This document shows positions 5,826 to 15,287 of a stretch of DNA of 64,000 bases, piece by piece. Within the stretch, counting starts at the first letter, position 1, and the number at the start of each line of letters is the position of its first letter. The notes under the pieces were generated by a model, which was given only the letters and a program-made list of their open reading frames with translations, was not told where the DNA came from and did not search any database. Both the position numbers and the translations under genes were made by a program. This stretch comes from Microbacterium capsulatum. Its GTDB lineage: Bacteria; Actinomycetota; Actinomycetes; Actinomycetales; Microbacteriaceae. The stretch is taken from NCBI RefSeq assembly GCF_030865425.1, contig NZ_JAVFCB010000007.1:57674-121673 (forward strand). Direction: 5' to 3'.

Positions 5826-7874
5826 ATGAGCACAACACCCGCGCCGTTCGCTTTCGCAACGGCTCCTCCCGAACTCCGCCCTGTGGTCACAGAGGCCGAC
5901 GAGGACGATCTGACAGAGATCGTCCAAGCCGATCCATTCGCCGGGATCGATGCGCCTCCCGGCACCAGGGCCGTGACCTACCTTCGCGTCTCCAGCAAGG
6001 GCCAGGTCAACACGGACTATGACCCCGAGGGAATCTCCATCCCTGCACAGCGCATCGCCTGCGTACGCAAGGCAGAGCAACTCGGACTCACCCTCGTCGG
6101 TGAATACATCGAGCCCGGCCGCAGCGGCACCGAGATGACCAAGCGCATTGCGTTCCAACAGATGCTTGAACGCATCCGCCACGACCGTGATGTGGAATAC
6201 GTGATCGTCTACAAGCTCTCGAGGTTCGCTCGGAACCGGATCGATGACGCGGTCGTCATGGCCGACCTGCAGAAGCGCGGCGTCACCCTCATCTCCGCCA
6301 CTGAATCGATCGACGCAACCCCGGTCGGTCAACTGATGCACGGCATCCTGGCGGCGTTCAACGAGTACCGCTCCCGCGAAGACGGCGCGGACATCGCCTA
6401 CAAGATGGGTCAGAAGGCCAAGAATGGCGGCACGCTCGGTAAAGCGCCCGTCGGCTACCTCAACACCCTGGAACGAGTCGAGGGCCGCGAAATCCGCTCC
6501 GTCGCCACCGACCCCGAACGAGCACCCTTCGTGAAACTCGCGTTCGAGCTGTACGCGACCGGGAAATACACCCTCGCAGACGTTACGGCCGAACTCGCCG
6601 ATCGCGGCCTCACCTCGCGACCCACCGCCGCACGACCAGCCGCACCGATCGCGGTATCCAAGGTGCAGCGCATGCTTCGCGACCGTTATTACCTCGGCGA
6701 GATTGAGTACAAAGGCGAGACATACGACGGACGCCACGAGGCACTGATCAGCGAAGAGCTCTTCGAAAAAGTGCAGGCACTCCTCGACGCCAACAACCGG
6801 GTCGGGGAGCGTCGGATCCGCAACGACCACTACCTCAAGAGCACGATCTGGTGCGGGCGCTGCCGCCTCGAAGACCACATCATCAAGCGAATGATCCTCC
6901 AACGCGCCACCGGCCGACGAGGAAACGAATACAACTACTTCTTCTGCCGTGGCGTCCAGGACCACATCTGCGATGCCCCGTACTCCAACGTCGAACGGGT
7001 TGAGCGCGCCGTCGAAGACCACTACAAGACGATCCAACTCAGCAGCGAGTTCATCGCCGCCGTCAGGGAGCAGCACGAGGAGGCCGTCGCGGACAAGGCA
7101 CGAGCCCAGCACCTCCTCCGGCAGCAACTCGATGCCCAAATCCGGCAGCTGACCATTAAGGAAGAGAACCTGCTCGACCTTGCTGCCGACGGCGAGATCC
7201 CCACCGCGAGGATCAAGGTCAAACTACGCGAGATCACGCGGCAACGAGACAAGATCGTCGCTCAACTCGCCACTGTCGATGACGACCTCACCAGCGGACT
7301 GGCATACATCGAAGCCCACCTCGACCTGCTGGCCAACCCGTACGAGCTTTACCGACGAGCCGCGGATCAGACTCGCCGACAGCTCAACCAAGCCTTCTTC
7401 CATCGGGTCTACGTGATCAACGATGAGGTAGTCGGTGACGAACTCACGTCGCCGCTGGCAGAGTTGTTGGCCGCAGAGCGCGGCTGGAGGGCCCTGGAGG
7501 CCGGGCAAGGCCCGGAAGCGGCGTTGGATGCCGCCAGGGCCGAATTGGCCCGCAGAAGCCCGGAAATACGCGAACAGGCCACCCCGAAGGGTGACCTGTT
7601 CGACCAAACCGTAGGAGACCTGCTTACTGCCCTGCATTCGCAGGGCGATTGCAGTAAGCCTCCTATGGTGCGCGAGGGGGGACTTGAACCCCCACGCCCT
7701 TGCAGGCACTGGCACCTGAAGCCAGCGCGTCTACCTATTCCGCCACTCGCGCATGTCGGCTCTCGCGAACCAACCTCCCGAGAATATCACGGCCGCGACC
7801 CCGCTCCGAACCACGCCCCCGGGCGACTCCTCCGCCGCGAGACCGATCCTGCCGCCCGAGACCGACGATCCTGA
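5826..7874 (+). CDS. large serine recombinase (site-specific integrase)
   Basis: The resolvase catalytic domain starts near residue 48, with YLRVSSKGQ (catalytic Ser56) and the VYKLSRFARN motif. A recombinase domain (GKAPVGYLN onward) follows, then a zinc ribbon with CGRC and a downstream C...C pair (residues about 345-385), then a long coiled coil. This is the standard architecture of integrases that join attP and attB. ATG 5826 has an AAGGAGGG site. The frame has no stop before the adjacent tRNA gene and reads through its antisense strand to 7874. The last 65 or so residues (from MVREGGLEPPRPC) are therefore tRNA-derived or chromosomal and would change on excision. The functional protein probably ends near residue 600-615. 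Confidence 0.88.
   Translation: MSTTPAPFAFATAPPELRPVVTEADEDDLTEIVQADPFAGIDAPPGTRAVTYLRVSSKGQVNTDYDPEGISIPAQRIACVRKAEQLGLTLVGEYIEPGRSGTEMTKRIAFQQMLERIRHDRDVEYVIVYKLSRFARNRIDDAVVMADLQKRGVTLISATESIDATPVGQLMHGILAAFNEYRSREDGADIAYKMGQKAKNGGTLGKAPVGYLNTLERVEGREIRSVATDPERAPFVKLAFELYATGKYTLADVTAELADRGLTSRPTAARPAAPIAVSKVQRMLRDRYYLGEIEYKGETYDGRHEALISEELFEKVQALLDANNRVGERRIRNDHYLKSTIWCGRCRLEDHIIKRMILQRATGRRGNEYNYFFCRGVQDHICDAPYSNVERVERAVEDHYKTIQLSSEFIAAVREQHEEAVADKARAQHLLRQQLDAQIRQLTIKEENLLDLAADGEIPTARIKVKLREITRQRDKIVAQLATVDDDLTSGLAYIEAHLDLLANPYELYRRAADQTRRQLNQAFFHRVYVINDEVVGDELTSPLAELLAAERGWRALEAGQGPEAALDAARAELARRSPEIREQATPKGDLFDQTVGDLLTALHSQGDCSKPPMVREGGLEPPRPCRHWHLKPARLPIPPLAHVGSREPTSREYHGRDPAPNHAPGRLLRRETDPAARDRRS
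7572..7601. repeat. imperfect inverted repeat near element end
   Basis: Twelve-base arms (7572-7583 and 7590-7601, 11 of 12 paired) with a 6-base loop, inside the 3' part of the recombinase frame. It may be an RNA hairpin at the end of the integrase message or part of the recombinase recognition region. Confidence 0.4.
7622..7659. repeat. nested inverted repeat 6 bp from tRNA-Leu 3' end (candidate att arm)
   Basis: GCTTACTGC (7622-7630) and GCAGTAAGC (7651-7659) are perfect complements. Within them CCCTGC (7630-7635) pairs with GCAGGG (7640-7645). The structure stops six bases before the encoded CCA of tRNA-Leu, at the inferred element-chromosome junction. It is therefore a candidate for integrase binding or for a terminator of the recombinase gene. 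Confidence 0.45.
7666..7752 (-). tRNA. tRNA-Leu (CAG), integration target
   Basis: The complementary strand gives a complete class II tRNA. The 7-bp acceptor (7746-7752 with 7670-7676) closes, the anticodon loop reads TTCAGGT with anticodon CAG, there is a long variable arm, the T-loop is GTTCAAG, and CCA is encoded (7666-7668). The mobile element lies on its 3' side, the usual side for tRNA-targeted integration, and the gene has stayed intact. Confidence 0.95.
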
Positions 7875-7907
7875 TGCCGGTCTCGAATGAGAGCATCGGT
7901 CTCGCGG
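7835..7907. repeat. long inverted repeat upstream of fhaA
   Basis: CCGCGAGACCGAT (7835-7847) and its perfect complement (7895-7907) flank a second internal pair (CGAGACCGA at 7857-7865 against GCCGGTCTCG at 7876-7885). It sits in the 278-bp spacer between the divergent tRNA-Leu and fhaA. It could be a regulatory hairpin or one of the palindromic spacers seen elsewhere in the window. Confidence 0.45.
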
Positions 7908-8030
7908 ACAGAGACGCCCGGGACACGGCACCACGGGCGTCATCTGGCCCCGCAATACCGCGCCGCCCGGGGGATCATTCAGCGCGGGTGGCTACGATGG
8001 CCGTACCGATCGGTGAGCCATGGGAGCCCA

Positions 8031-8759
8031 GTGGGACTACTAGACAGCTTTGAGAAGGGTCTCGAGCGTGCTGTGAACAGCGCGTTCGCGAGGACCTTCC
8101 GCAGCGGTATCCAGCCCGTGGAGATCGCGTCGGCCCTGCGCCGCGAGATCGACACGAAGGCGGCGGTGGTGAGCCGTGACCGGATCATCGTGCCCAGCAC
8201 CTTCCTCGTGCACCTGAGCACCGAGGACGCGGCCGCCATGCACGGACTCGGGTCCGCGCTCATCGACGAACTGAACACCCTCGTCCGCAAGCACGCCGCG
8301 GATCAGGGCTACAGCTTCGCCGGCCCCCTGAACATCGACCTCGAGGCCGACGACCGCATCGCGACCGGCACCGTCCGGGTCGAGTCCAGCAGTACGCCGC
8401 AGGGCCGGGTGACCTGGCAGGCGGTCATCACGACCGGCGGCCAGCGCCACCTGCTCACCGGCGCCCGCACCGTGATCGGGCGCGGCAGCGACGCCGACAT
8501 CACGATCGCCGACGCGGGATCCAGCCGGAAGCACGCCGAGGTCCTCTGGGACGGCGAGCACGCCATGCTCCGCGACCTCGGGTCGACCAACGGCACGAAG
8601 CTGAACGGCCAGCGGATCCGCGAGGCGCAGCTGCAGAGCGGCATGGTCATCACGATCGGCCGCACCGATCTGTCGTTCCAGGTCGTCCCCGTGTCGCAGG
8701 GACCCCGCGGCGGCGGTGGAGGCGACGTCCCCACCCGCATGTTCGGGGCGATGCCATGA
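8031..8759 (+). CDS. fhaA: FHA domain protein FhaA (DUF3662 + FHA)
   Basis: A 242-aa protein starting at GTG 8031 (VGLLDSFEKGLERAV), the conserved start of FhaA proteins; upstream in-frame codons are not conserved in type. The N-terminal DUF3662 domain spans about residues 1-115. A C-terminal FHA phosphothreonine-binding domain (about 145-225) has the signature GRGSDADI, SSRKHAEV and LGSTNGTKLNG. FhaA recognises PknB-phosphorylated partners and links kinase signalling to cell-wall synthesis. It is the first gene of a run transcribed through pknB. Confidence 0.9.
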   Translation: MGLLDSFEKGLERAVNSAFARTFRSGIQPVEIASALRREIDTKAAVVSRDRIIVPSTFLVHLSTEDAAAMHGLGSALIDELNTLVRKHAADQGYSFAGPLNIDLEADDRIATGTVRVESSSTPQGRVTWQAVITTGGQRHLLTGARTVIGRGSDADITIADAGSSRKHAEVLWDGEHAMLRDLGSTNGTKLNGQRIREAQLQSGMVITIGRTDLSFQVVPVSQGPRGGGGGDVPTRMFGAMP

Positions 8760-8762
8760 GCG

Positions 8763-8802
8763 CCCTTCGACCGGTTGCTGAGCCTGTCGAAGCACAGGGA
8801 CC
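8763..8802. repeat. dispersed intergenic repeat, family A copy 1
   Basis: This spacer element begins CCCTTCGACC and contains TGAGCCTGTCGAAG and CAGGGACC, which can form a short stem. Variants of the same words recur at 12012, 17034, 22379, 56639-56730 and 56920-57083. Confidence 0.6.
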
Positions 8803-8819
8803 GGCGAGGAGCCTTAGGC

Positions 8820-9347
8820 ATGAGTGAACTCACCCTTCTCCTTCTGCGCATCGGCTTCCTCGTGCTGATGTGGTTCTTCGTGTTCTCGGTCGTCTACTCG
8901 CTGCGCGCCGACCTGTTCGGCGTGCGCGCCCGCAAGCTCCCCGAGGCCGGCGCCGCTGCCGCCCCCGCGGCACGCGCGCAGAGCACCGCACCCGTCGCGC
9001 CGGTCGTCCCGAAGGCCGCGCCCCGGGCCAAGGCCGGCGGACCGGCGACCACGGCGACCGTGTCCAAGCTCGTGATCACCTCCGGCCCCAAGGCGGGTCT
9101 GGAGATCCCGCTCGGCACCGAGCCGATGTCGATCGGCCGCTCCAGCGAGTCCGGCCTCGTGATCCGCGACGACTACACCTCCAGCCACCACGCCCGCCTG
9201 CTGCTGTGGGGCGAGCAGTGGATGATCCAGGATCTCGACTCCACGAACGGCACCTTCCTCGGCGGCGAGCGCGTGGGCGCCCCCGTCGCGGTCACCATCG
9301 GCGCGGCGATCAAGGTCGGCGCCACGACGTTCGAGCTGCGGGCGTAA
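8820..9347 (+). CDS. fhaB: FHA domain membrane protein FhaB (FipA)
   Basis: A 175-aa protein. An N-terminal hydrophobic helix (about residues 3-25, LTLLLLRIGFLVLMWFFVF) is followed by an Ala/Pro-rich linker. A C-terminal FHA domain carries GRSSESGL, SSHHARL and LDSTNGTFLGG. In actinobacteria FhaB/FipA is a kinase substrate reader that helps place the division machinery. The chosen ATG at 8820 gives the membrane helix at the very N-terminus, as in the family; an in-frame start at 8775 would begin inside the repeat element. Confidence 0.88.
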   Translation: MSELTLLLLRIGFLVLMWFFVFSVVYSLRADLFGVRARKLPEAGAAAAPAARAQSTAPVAPVVPKAAPRAKAGGPATTATVSKLVITSGPKAGLEIPLGTEPMSIGRSSESGLVIRDDYTSSHHARLLLWGEQWMIQDLDSTNGTFLGGERVGAPVAVTIGAAIKVGATTFELRA

Positions 9348-9357
9348 CCGGCTGACC

Positions 9358-10605
9358 ATGGTCTTCGAGGGCTCGAGCGCCGCGATCTCCCATACCGGGA
9401 AGGTCCGCTCCAACAACCAGGACTCCGGCTATGCCGGCGCGAACCTGTTCGTCGTCGCCGACGGCATGGGCGGGCACGCCGGCGGCGACGTCGCGTCGAG
9501 CATCGCGATCCATCGGCTGGAGAACCTCGACCACGCCTACCCCTCCACGATGGACGCGCAGGCGTCGCTGCAGGCGGCCGCCACGACCGCGGCGGGCGAC
9601 ATGATCCGCGCCGTGAAGGACCGCCCGGAGCTGGCGGGCCTCGGCACCACGCTCGACGCGATCATCATGGTCGAGGACTACGCGGTGATCGGCCACATCG
9701 GCGACTCGCGCATCTACCTCTACCGCGACGAGGCGCTCACCCAGATCACCACCGACCACACGTTCGTGCAGCGCCTGGTCGACTCCGGCCGGATCACCCC
9801 CGAGGAGGCGCGCTACCACCCGCGCCGCTCGGTGCTCATGCGCGTGCTCAGCGACATGGACGCGGATCCCGAGCTCGACATGTTCGTCATGCCGACCCAG
9901 CCCGGCGACCGCTGGCTGCTGTGCTCGGACGGTCTGTCCGGCGTGGTCGACGAGGCGCACATGCTCAAGACGCTGCGCCTGGGCATGGCCCCCGGCCGCA
10001 CCGCCGACGGACTGCTCCGGTTCGCGCTCGACGGCGGCGCCCCCGACAACGTGACGATCGTGATCGTCGACGTCGGCGGGCAGCACCCGGTGCTCTCCGG
10101 ATCCGCCACGATCGTCGGCGCGGCGGCGAACCCGCAGGGCATCGTCATCCCGGCCGCGCGCCCCGCCCGGCCCAGCTGGCTGCACCCGGTGCGACAGGCC
10201 GCGAACGAGCCCACCCACTTCGAGCCCGCCGCGCAGTACCTCGAGGAGCTCATCGAGGAGGACCACCGCCGCGCCGTGCGCCGCCGCCTGGGCTGGCTCG
10301 CCGGTCTCGTCGTGGTCATCGCGCTCATGGTGGCCGCCCTGTTCGGCGGCTACGCGTGGACGCAGACCCGCTACTTCGTCGGATCCGACGACGACACCGT
10401 GGTGATCTACCAGGGCATCCAGCAGAATCTCGGACCGATCTCGCTGTCGCACGTGTACGAGGACACCGGGGTCCGCCTGACCGACCTGCCCAGCTTCGAC
10501 CGGTCGGTCGTGTCGAGCAGGTCCGCCGGGTTCGGGTCGCTCGAGGAGGCGCAGAAGATGGTCGACCGACTGCGCAGCTCGGCAGAGACGGGGAAGAAGC
10601 CGTGA
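9358..10605 (+). CDS. pstP: PP2C-family Ser/Thr phosphatase PstP
   Basis: A 415-aa membrane phosphatase. PP2C motifs in order: the KVRSNNQDS start, VADGMGGHAGGDVAS metal-binding loop, GTTLDAIIM, IGHIGDSRIYLYR, CSDGLSGVV, and APDNVTIVIVDV. These acidic residues bind the two metal ions. A single transmembrane helix near residues 310-332 (LAGLVVVIALMVAALFGGYAW) is followed by a roughly 80-residue extracellular tail. It reverses PknA/PknB phosphorylation of FHA proteins, RodA/PBP partners and the kinases themselves. GTGA overlap with rodA indicates translational coupling. Confidence 0.93.
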   Translation: MVFEGSSAAISHTGKVRSNNQDSGYAGANLFVVADGMGGHAGGDVASSIAIHRLENLDHAYPSTMDAQASLQAAATTAAGDMIRAVKDRPELAGLGTTLDAIIMVEDYAVIGHIGDSRIYLYRDEALTQITTDHTFVQRLVDSGRITPEEARYHPRRSVLMRVLSDMDADPELDMFVMPTQPGDRWLLCSDGLSGVVDEAHMLKTLRLGMAPGRTADGLLRFALDGGAPDNVTIVIVDVGGQHPVLSGSATIVGAAANPQGIVIPAARPARPSWLHPVRQAANEPTHFEPAAQYLEELIEEDHRRAVRRRLGWLAGLVVVIALMVAALFGGYAWTQTRYFVGSDDDTVVIYQGIQQNLGPISLSHVYEDTGVRLTDLPSFDRSVVSSRSAGFGSLEEAQKMVDRLRSSAETGKKP

Positions 10606-12008
10606 CCTCCACCACCCCCGATCTGAACTCCGGCGTGAGCGCCGACACGAGCGTGCTGCGCGCCCTGCGGAAGATCCGCGGACCGCAGACCCAGCGCAAC
10701 CGCGAGTTCTGGCTGCTCGTGTTCGCCGTCGTCATCGCCGGCGTCGCGCTGACTCTCGTCCAGCTCGGCGCGCTGCACACGATCGACCCGATGATCCTGA
10801 TCATCGGCGGCGGCCTGGCCGTGCTCGTCTTCGTGCTGCACATCGTGCTGCGCTTCGTGGCGCGGGATGCGGATCCGTTCGTCCTGCCGATCGCGACCGC
10901 ACTGACGGGCATCGGCATCGCGGAGATCTACCGGATCGACATCGCCCAGGCCAACACCGGCTGGGAGGCCTACTCCAACAAGCAGCTGACGTGGATGGCG
11001 CTGTCGGTGATCGGCGCGATCGCGCTCGTGATCCTGCTGCGCAACTACCGGGTGCTGTACCGGTTCACGTATCTGTCCGGACTCGCGGGCATCGTCCTGC
11101 TGGTGCTGCCGTTCGTGCCGGGCCTGCGGATCCCGGGCGCCGCGGCCGACGTGTGGATCTCGGTCGGCGGGATCGTTCAGCTCCAGCCCGGCGAGCTGGC
11201 CAAGATCTTCCTCGGGATCTTCTTCGCCGGCTACCTCGTGCGCACGCGGGAGAGCCTGTCCTCGGTCGGCAAGCGGTTCCTCGGCATCACCTGGCCGCGG
11301 ATGCGCGAGCTCGGCCCCGTGATCGTCGTCTGGGCCGTGTCGATGGGGATCATCGCGCTCGAGCACGACCTCGGCATGGGCGTCCTCATCTTCGGCATGT
11401 TCATCGCGATGCTCTATGTCGCGACGAGCAAGACCAGCTGGGTGCTGATCGGGCTCGTGATGACCGCGCTGGGCGTCCTCGCCGCATCGCAGGTGCTCAC
11501 GTACGTGCAGGGCCGTTTCGACTCCTGGCTGAACGCGTTCGACCCGAAGCTCATCACCGCGCGGGGCGGCAGCTACCAGCTCGTGCAGGGCATCTTCGGC
11601 CTCGCGCACGGCGGACTGCTCGGCACCGGCCTCGGCCAGGGCCGCCCGAACATCACCCCGCTGCCGGAGAGCGACTTCATCATCACCAGCCTCGGCGAGG
11701 AGCTCGGCCTCATCGGGCTGTTCGCGATCCTCTGCCTGTACATGGTGTTCGTCAGCCGAGGCCTGCGCATCGGCGTCGCCGGCCAGGACGACTTCGGCAA
11801 GCTGCTCGCGGTCGGACTGTCCTTCACCCTCGGCCTGCAGGTGTTCATCATGGTCGGCGGCGTCACCCGGGTGATCCCGCTGACCGGCCTCACCACGCCG
11901 TTCCTCGCCGCCGGAGGTTCCTCGCTGATCGCGAACTGGCTGATCGTCGCCGTCCTGCTGCGCATCGCGGACGGCGTGCGCCGCCAGCCCCGGGTGGTGA
12001 TCGGATGA
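10602..12008 (+). CDS. rodA: SEDS peptidoglycan polymerase RodA/FtsW type
   Basis: A 468-aa multi-pass membrane protein of the FtsW/RodA/SpoVE family, glycosyltransferases that polymerise lipid II. Many hydrophobic segments are visible. The conserved LPESDFIITSLGEELGLIG block and the GITRVIP-like segment (GGVTRVIPLTGLTTPF) mark the SEDS core. Start GTG 10602 overlaps the pstP stop by 4 bp. Position next to pbpA identifies it as the RodA-like member that pairs with that transpeptidase. Confidence 0.92.
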   Translation: MTSTTPDLNSGVSADTSVLRALRKIRGPQTQRNREFWLLVFAVVIAGVALTLVQLGALHTIDPMILIIGGGLAVLVFVLHIVLRFVARDADPFVLPIATALTGIGIAEIYRIDIAQANTGWEAYSNKQLTWMALSVIGAIALVILLRNYRVLYRFTYLSGLAGIVLLVLPFVPGLRIPGAAADVWISVGGIVQLQPGELAKIFLGIFFAGYLVRTRESLSSVGKRFLGITWPRMRELGPVIVVWAVSMGIIALEHDLGMGVLIFGMFIAMLYVATSKTSWVLIGLVMTALGVLAASQVLTYVQGRFDSWLNAFDPKLITARGGSYQLVQGIFGLAHGGLLGTGLGQGRPNITPLPESDFIITSLGEELGLIGLFAILCLYMVFVSRGLRIGVAGQDDFGKLLAVGLSFTLGLQVFIMVGGVTRVIPLTGLTTPFLAAGGSSLIANWLIVAVLLRIADGVRRQPRVVIG

Positions 12009-12011
12009 CGA

Positions 12012-12042
12012 CCCTTCGACTCGCTCCGCTCGCTCAGGGACC
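12012..12042. repeat. dispersed intergenic repeat, family A copy 2
   Basis: CCCTTCGACT then CGCTCAGGGACC, a variant of the family A element, lying in the 64-bp spacer between rodA and pbpA inside the operon. Confidence 0.55.
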
Positions 12043-12072
12043 GACTGTGCCGGCACCTCGGGGAGGTGCCGC

Positions 12073-13530
12073 ATGACCAAAGAGCTCCGTCGCCTCAGCC
12101 TGCTCGTGCTGCTGATGTTCCTGTCCCTGTTCGCGTCGGTGAGCTGGATCCAGGTCGTGCAGGCCGACTCCCTCGCCCAGAACGACGCGAACACGCGCAC
12201 GCGCCTGGACAGCTACGAGATCCAGCGCGGGTCGATCCTCGCCGGCAACGCCACGATCGCCACGTCGACCCCCACGAACGACATGTTCTCGTTCCAGCGG
12301 GTGTACACGGATCCGCAGATGTGGGCGCCGGTCACCGGCTACTACAACCCGGCTCTGGGCAGCTCCACCGGCATCGAGAGGGCCATGAACGGCGAGCTGA
12401 GCGGCACCGGCGGTTCGCAGTTCCTGTCCTCGATCGAGCGGATCGTCTCGGGTCAGCCGCACAAGGGCGCGAACGTCCGGCTCAGCCTCGACCCCGCCGT
12501 GCAGAAGGCCGCCTTCGACGCACTCCAGGGCTATCAGGGCTCCGTCGTCGCGATCGAGCCGAAGACCGGGCGGATCCTCGCCCTCGTCTCCACGCCCGGC
12601 TACGACACCAACGGTCTCGCCGTGCACAACGCGGAGAAGGCCAACGCGGCCTACGACGCGCTCACGAACGCCCCGGGCGACCCGCTGAGCAACCGCGGCA
12701 TCGGCGGCAACATGAACCCGCCCGGATCCACGTTCAAGCTCGTCGTCGCGGCGGCCGCGCTCGACTCGGGCAAGTACACGATGCAGTCCACGCTGCCCAA
12801 CCCGGCCGCGTTCCAGCTGCCCGGCTCGAGCGCGCTCGTGCACAACGCCTGGGGCGGCACCTGCGGCGACGGCCCGACCGTGGCGATCGCGGACGCGATC
12901 CGGCTCAGCTGCAACATCCCGATGGCGGAGCTCGCGGCGCAGCTCGGCAACAGCACGATCCACGCGATGGCCCAGAAGTTCGGCTTCAACCAGAGCTTCC
13001 AGACACCGCTGAAGTCCACGCCGTCCAGCTACCCGACCGCGCTCGACGCGGCCCAGACCGCGCTGACCGGCTTCGGCCAGGGCAAGGTCATCGCGACCCC
13101 CCTGCAGATGGCGATGGTCTCCGCCGGGATCGCGAACGACGGCGTCGTGATGAATCCGCGCATGGTCGACCAGATCATCGGCGACGACCTGTCCGTCCAG
13201 AAGCAGTTCGACAACACCCCGTTCGGCCAGGCGATGACCGCGGATCAGGCCAAGGCGATCTCCGCGGCCATGCAGGCGTCCGTCTCAAGCGGCGCTGCGC
13301 AGGGTGCAAGAATAGACGGAGTCGACGTGGCCGGTAAGACGGGCACCGCGGAGAACGGTGACAGCAACCCGTACACGCTGTGGTTCACCGGCTTCGCGCC
13401 CGCCACCAACCCGGAGATCGCCGTGGCGGTCGTGGTCGAAAACGGCGGTGGTAAGGGTCAATCCGGCTCCGGTGACGCGATCGCGTCGCCGATTGCCAAG
13501 AAGGTCATGGAGGCGGTGCTGAACAGATGA
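12073..13530 (+). CDS. pbpA: class B penicillin-binding protein PbpA
   Basis: A 485-aa D,D-transpeptidase. An N-terminal membrane anchor (about residues 8-30) is followed by a dimerisation region and a transpeptidase domain with the active-site STFK (Ser219 to Lys222), a SCN triad and KTG at about residues 422-424. It crosslinks the glycan made by RodA. The ATG at 12073 has a GGGAGG-containing leader. The 3' end overlaps pknA by 4 bp (ATGA), placing the PBP under the same translation-coupled control as the kinase. Confidence 0.93.
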   Translation: MTKELRRLSLLVLLMFLSLFASVSWIQVVQADSLAQNDANTRTRLDSYEIQRGSILAGNATIATSTPTNDMFSFQRVYTDPQMWAPVTGYYNPALGSSTGIERAMNGELSGTGGSQFLSSIERIVSGQPHKGANVRLSLDPAVQKAAFDALQGYQGSVVAIEPKTGRILALVSTPGYDTNGLAVHNAEKANAAYDALTNAPGDPLSNRGIGGNMNPPGSTFKLVVAAAALDSGKYTMQSTLPNPAAFQLPGSSALVHNAWGGTCGDGPTVAIADAIRLSCNIPMAELAAQLGNSTIHAMAQKFGFNQSFQTPLKSTPSSYPTALDAAQTALTGFGQGKVIATPLQMAMVSAGIANDGVVMNPRMVDQIIGDDLSVQKQFDNTPFGQAMTADQAKAISAAMQASVSSGAAQGARIDGVDVAGKTGTAENGDSNPYTLWFTGFAPATNPEIAVAVVVENGGGKGQSGSGDAIASPIAKKVMEAVLNR

Positions 13531-15236
13531 GGCCGACGCAGGGTGTGTATTTCGGCGGTCGCTACGAGCTGCAGTCTCGGATCGCGATCGGCGGCATGGG
13601 CGAGGTGTGGGAGGCGACCGATCACGTCATCGGACGCACCGTCGCGATCAAGATCCTCAAGGACGAGTACATGGGGGACCCGGGCTTCCTGGAGCGCTTC
13701 CGCGCCGAGGCCCGTCACGCCGCCCTGGTCAACCACGAGGGCATCGCCAGCGTGTTCGACTACGGCGAGGAGAACGGATCCGCGTACCTCGTCATGGAGC
13801 TCGTGCCCGGCGAGGCGCTCTCCACGATCCTCGAGCGCGAGGGATCCCTCAGCGCCGACAAGACCCTCGACGTCGTCGCGCAGACCGCCTCCGCCCTGCA
13901 GGCCGCGCACGCCGCCGGCCTCGTGCACCGCGACATCAAGCCCGGCAACCTGCTGATCACGCCGGACGGCCGGGTCAAGATCACCGACTTCGGCATCGCC
14001 CGGATCGCCGATCAGGTCCCGCTGACCGCCACCGGCCAGGTCATGGGCACCGTGCAGTACCTCTCCCCGGAGCAGGCCTCGGGGCACGCCGCCTCGCCCG
14101 CCACCGACATCTACTCGCTCGGCATCGTCGCGTACGAGAGCCTGGCCGGGAAGCGCCCGTTCACGGGCGAGTCGCAGGTCGCCATCGCGATGGCGCAGAT
14201 CAACGACACCCCGCCGCCGCTGCCCGCGACCGTGCCGCAGCCGGTGCAGAACCTGGTCATGGCGATGATCGCCAAGAAGCCGGCGGACCGCCCGACCTCG
14301 GCCGCCACCGTGGCCCGCGCCGCCCAGGCCCTGCGCCGGGGCGACCTGAACTCCGCCGCGATCGCCGTGCCCGCCATCATCGCGGGCGTGGTCGGCGACG
14401 TGGCCGCGCGCGGCGACGACGCGATGACGCAGCTGCTCGGCGCGACGCAGGGCGCGACGACGATCCTGCCGACGACCGCGCAGATCCCGACCGACGCGGA
14501 GCAGCCGGAGCAGCCGAAGAAGAAGCGCAGCCCGTGGACGTGGCCGCTGATCGCGCTCATCGCGCTTCTCCTGATCGTGCTCGCGGGCACGGTGTTCGCG
14601 CTGCTGTCGAACCAGAAGGCGCCGGACACGCCTCCGACGACCACGTCGGCCTCGACGCCGACACCGACGCCTCCGAAGCCGACGCCCACCCCGACGCCCA
14701 CGCGCGTCAACGTCGACGGCCTCGGGCTGGTCGGACTCACCTGCGACCAGGCGCGCCAGAAGGCGCAGAGCGCCGGCCTCGACGCGAACTGCACGACCGG
14801 CGACCCGGCCACCCAGACCGGCGACGTGGGCAAGGTGTACAAGGTGCAGCCGACCGGCACCGCGGCACCGGGGTCCATCCTCGCGCTCACGCTGTGGGGC
14901 GACCGCACGCAGCCGAAGCAGCCGACCCCGCCCACCGTCACGGGTCCGCTCGTGGCCGGAGGCCTCGTGACCGTGGGCTGGGGTGCGAACTACCAGTGCC
15001 CGAGCGGCTCCGAGCTGAAGGGCTACACGGTCAACCTGAACGGCGGATCGTTCATGTCCGGCGGGCCGACCTTCCCGGCCGGCACGACGAGCACCCAGGT
15101 GCGTCTCGCGCAGAGCGGCAGCTTCTCCGTGACCTACTCGGTGACCTGCAGCGACCAGCAGAGCCCGAACTCGGACGCTGCCGGCGGCCCGATCATCGGG
15201 GCGCCGGTCTCGCCGCCCGCGACGCCGGCGCACTGA
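13527..15236 (+). CDS. pknA: membrane Ser/Thr protein kinase PknA with PASTA-like and Ig-like tail
   Basis: A 569-aa Hanks-type kinase. The glycine loop is IAIGGMGEV, the ATP lysine is Lys42, the catalytic HRD Asp is Asp136 and the metal-binding motif is DFG (TDFGIARI). A transmembrane helix lies near residues 335-360 ([19 protein letters not shown]), then a Thr/Pro-rich linker. Outside the membrane there is one PASTA-like repeat ([19 protein letters not shown]) and a further beta-rich domain with two cysteine-containing strands that looks fibronectin- or Ig-like. The mycobacterial PknA tail is shorter, so the extra domain is notable. It phosphorylates division and wall proteins. Confidence 0.9.
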   Translation: MRPTQGVYFGGRYELQSRIAIGGMGEVWEATDHVIGRTVAIKILKDEYMGDPGFLERFRAEARHAALVNHEGIASVFDYGEENGSAYLVMELVPGEALSTILEREGSLSADKTLDVVAQTASALQAAHAAGLVHRDIKPGNLLITPDGRVKITDFGIARIADQVPLTATGQVMGTVQYLSPEQASGHAASPATDIYSLGIVAYESLAGKRPFTGESQVAIAMAQINDTPPPLPATVPQPVQNLVMAMIAKKPADRPTSAATVARAAQALRRGDLNSAAIAVPAIIAGVVGDVAARGDDAMTQLLGATQGATTILPTTAQIPTDAEQPEQPKKKRSPWTWPLIALIALLLIVLAGTVFALLSNQKAPDTPPTTTSASTPTPTPPKPTPTPTPTRVNVDGLGLVGLTCDQARQKAQSAGLDANCTTGDPATQTGDVGKVYKVQPTGTAAPGSILALTLWGDRTQPKQPTPPTVTGPLVAGGLVTVGWGANYQCPSGSELKGYTVNLNGGSFMSGGPTFPAGTTSTQVRLAQSGSFSVTYSVTCSDQQSPNSDAAGGPIIGAPVSPPATPAH

Positions 15237-15287
15237 CCCGGAGTCGATGGCACGAGCGTGGTAGAACGGGAACGAGGGGGGTCATCC

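Noticed and set aside
7666..7874. C-terminal recombinase segment read as a conserved domain (MVREGGLEPPRPC...)
   Set aside because: This is the antisense translation of tRNA-Leu and the chromosome beyond it, a common artefact in integrase annotations, not a protein domain.
13458..15233. Very long minus-strand open frame opposite pknA
   Set aside because: High-GC antisense shadow: composed of Arg, Gly and Ala runs with no recognisable domain, whereas the plus-strand kinase carries all catalytic motifs.
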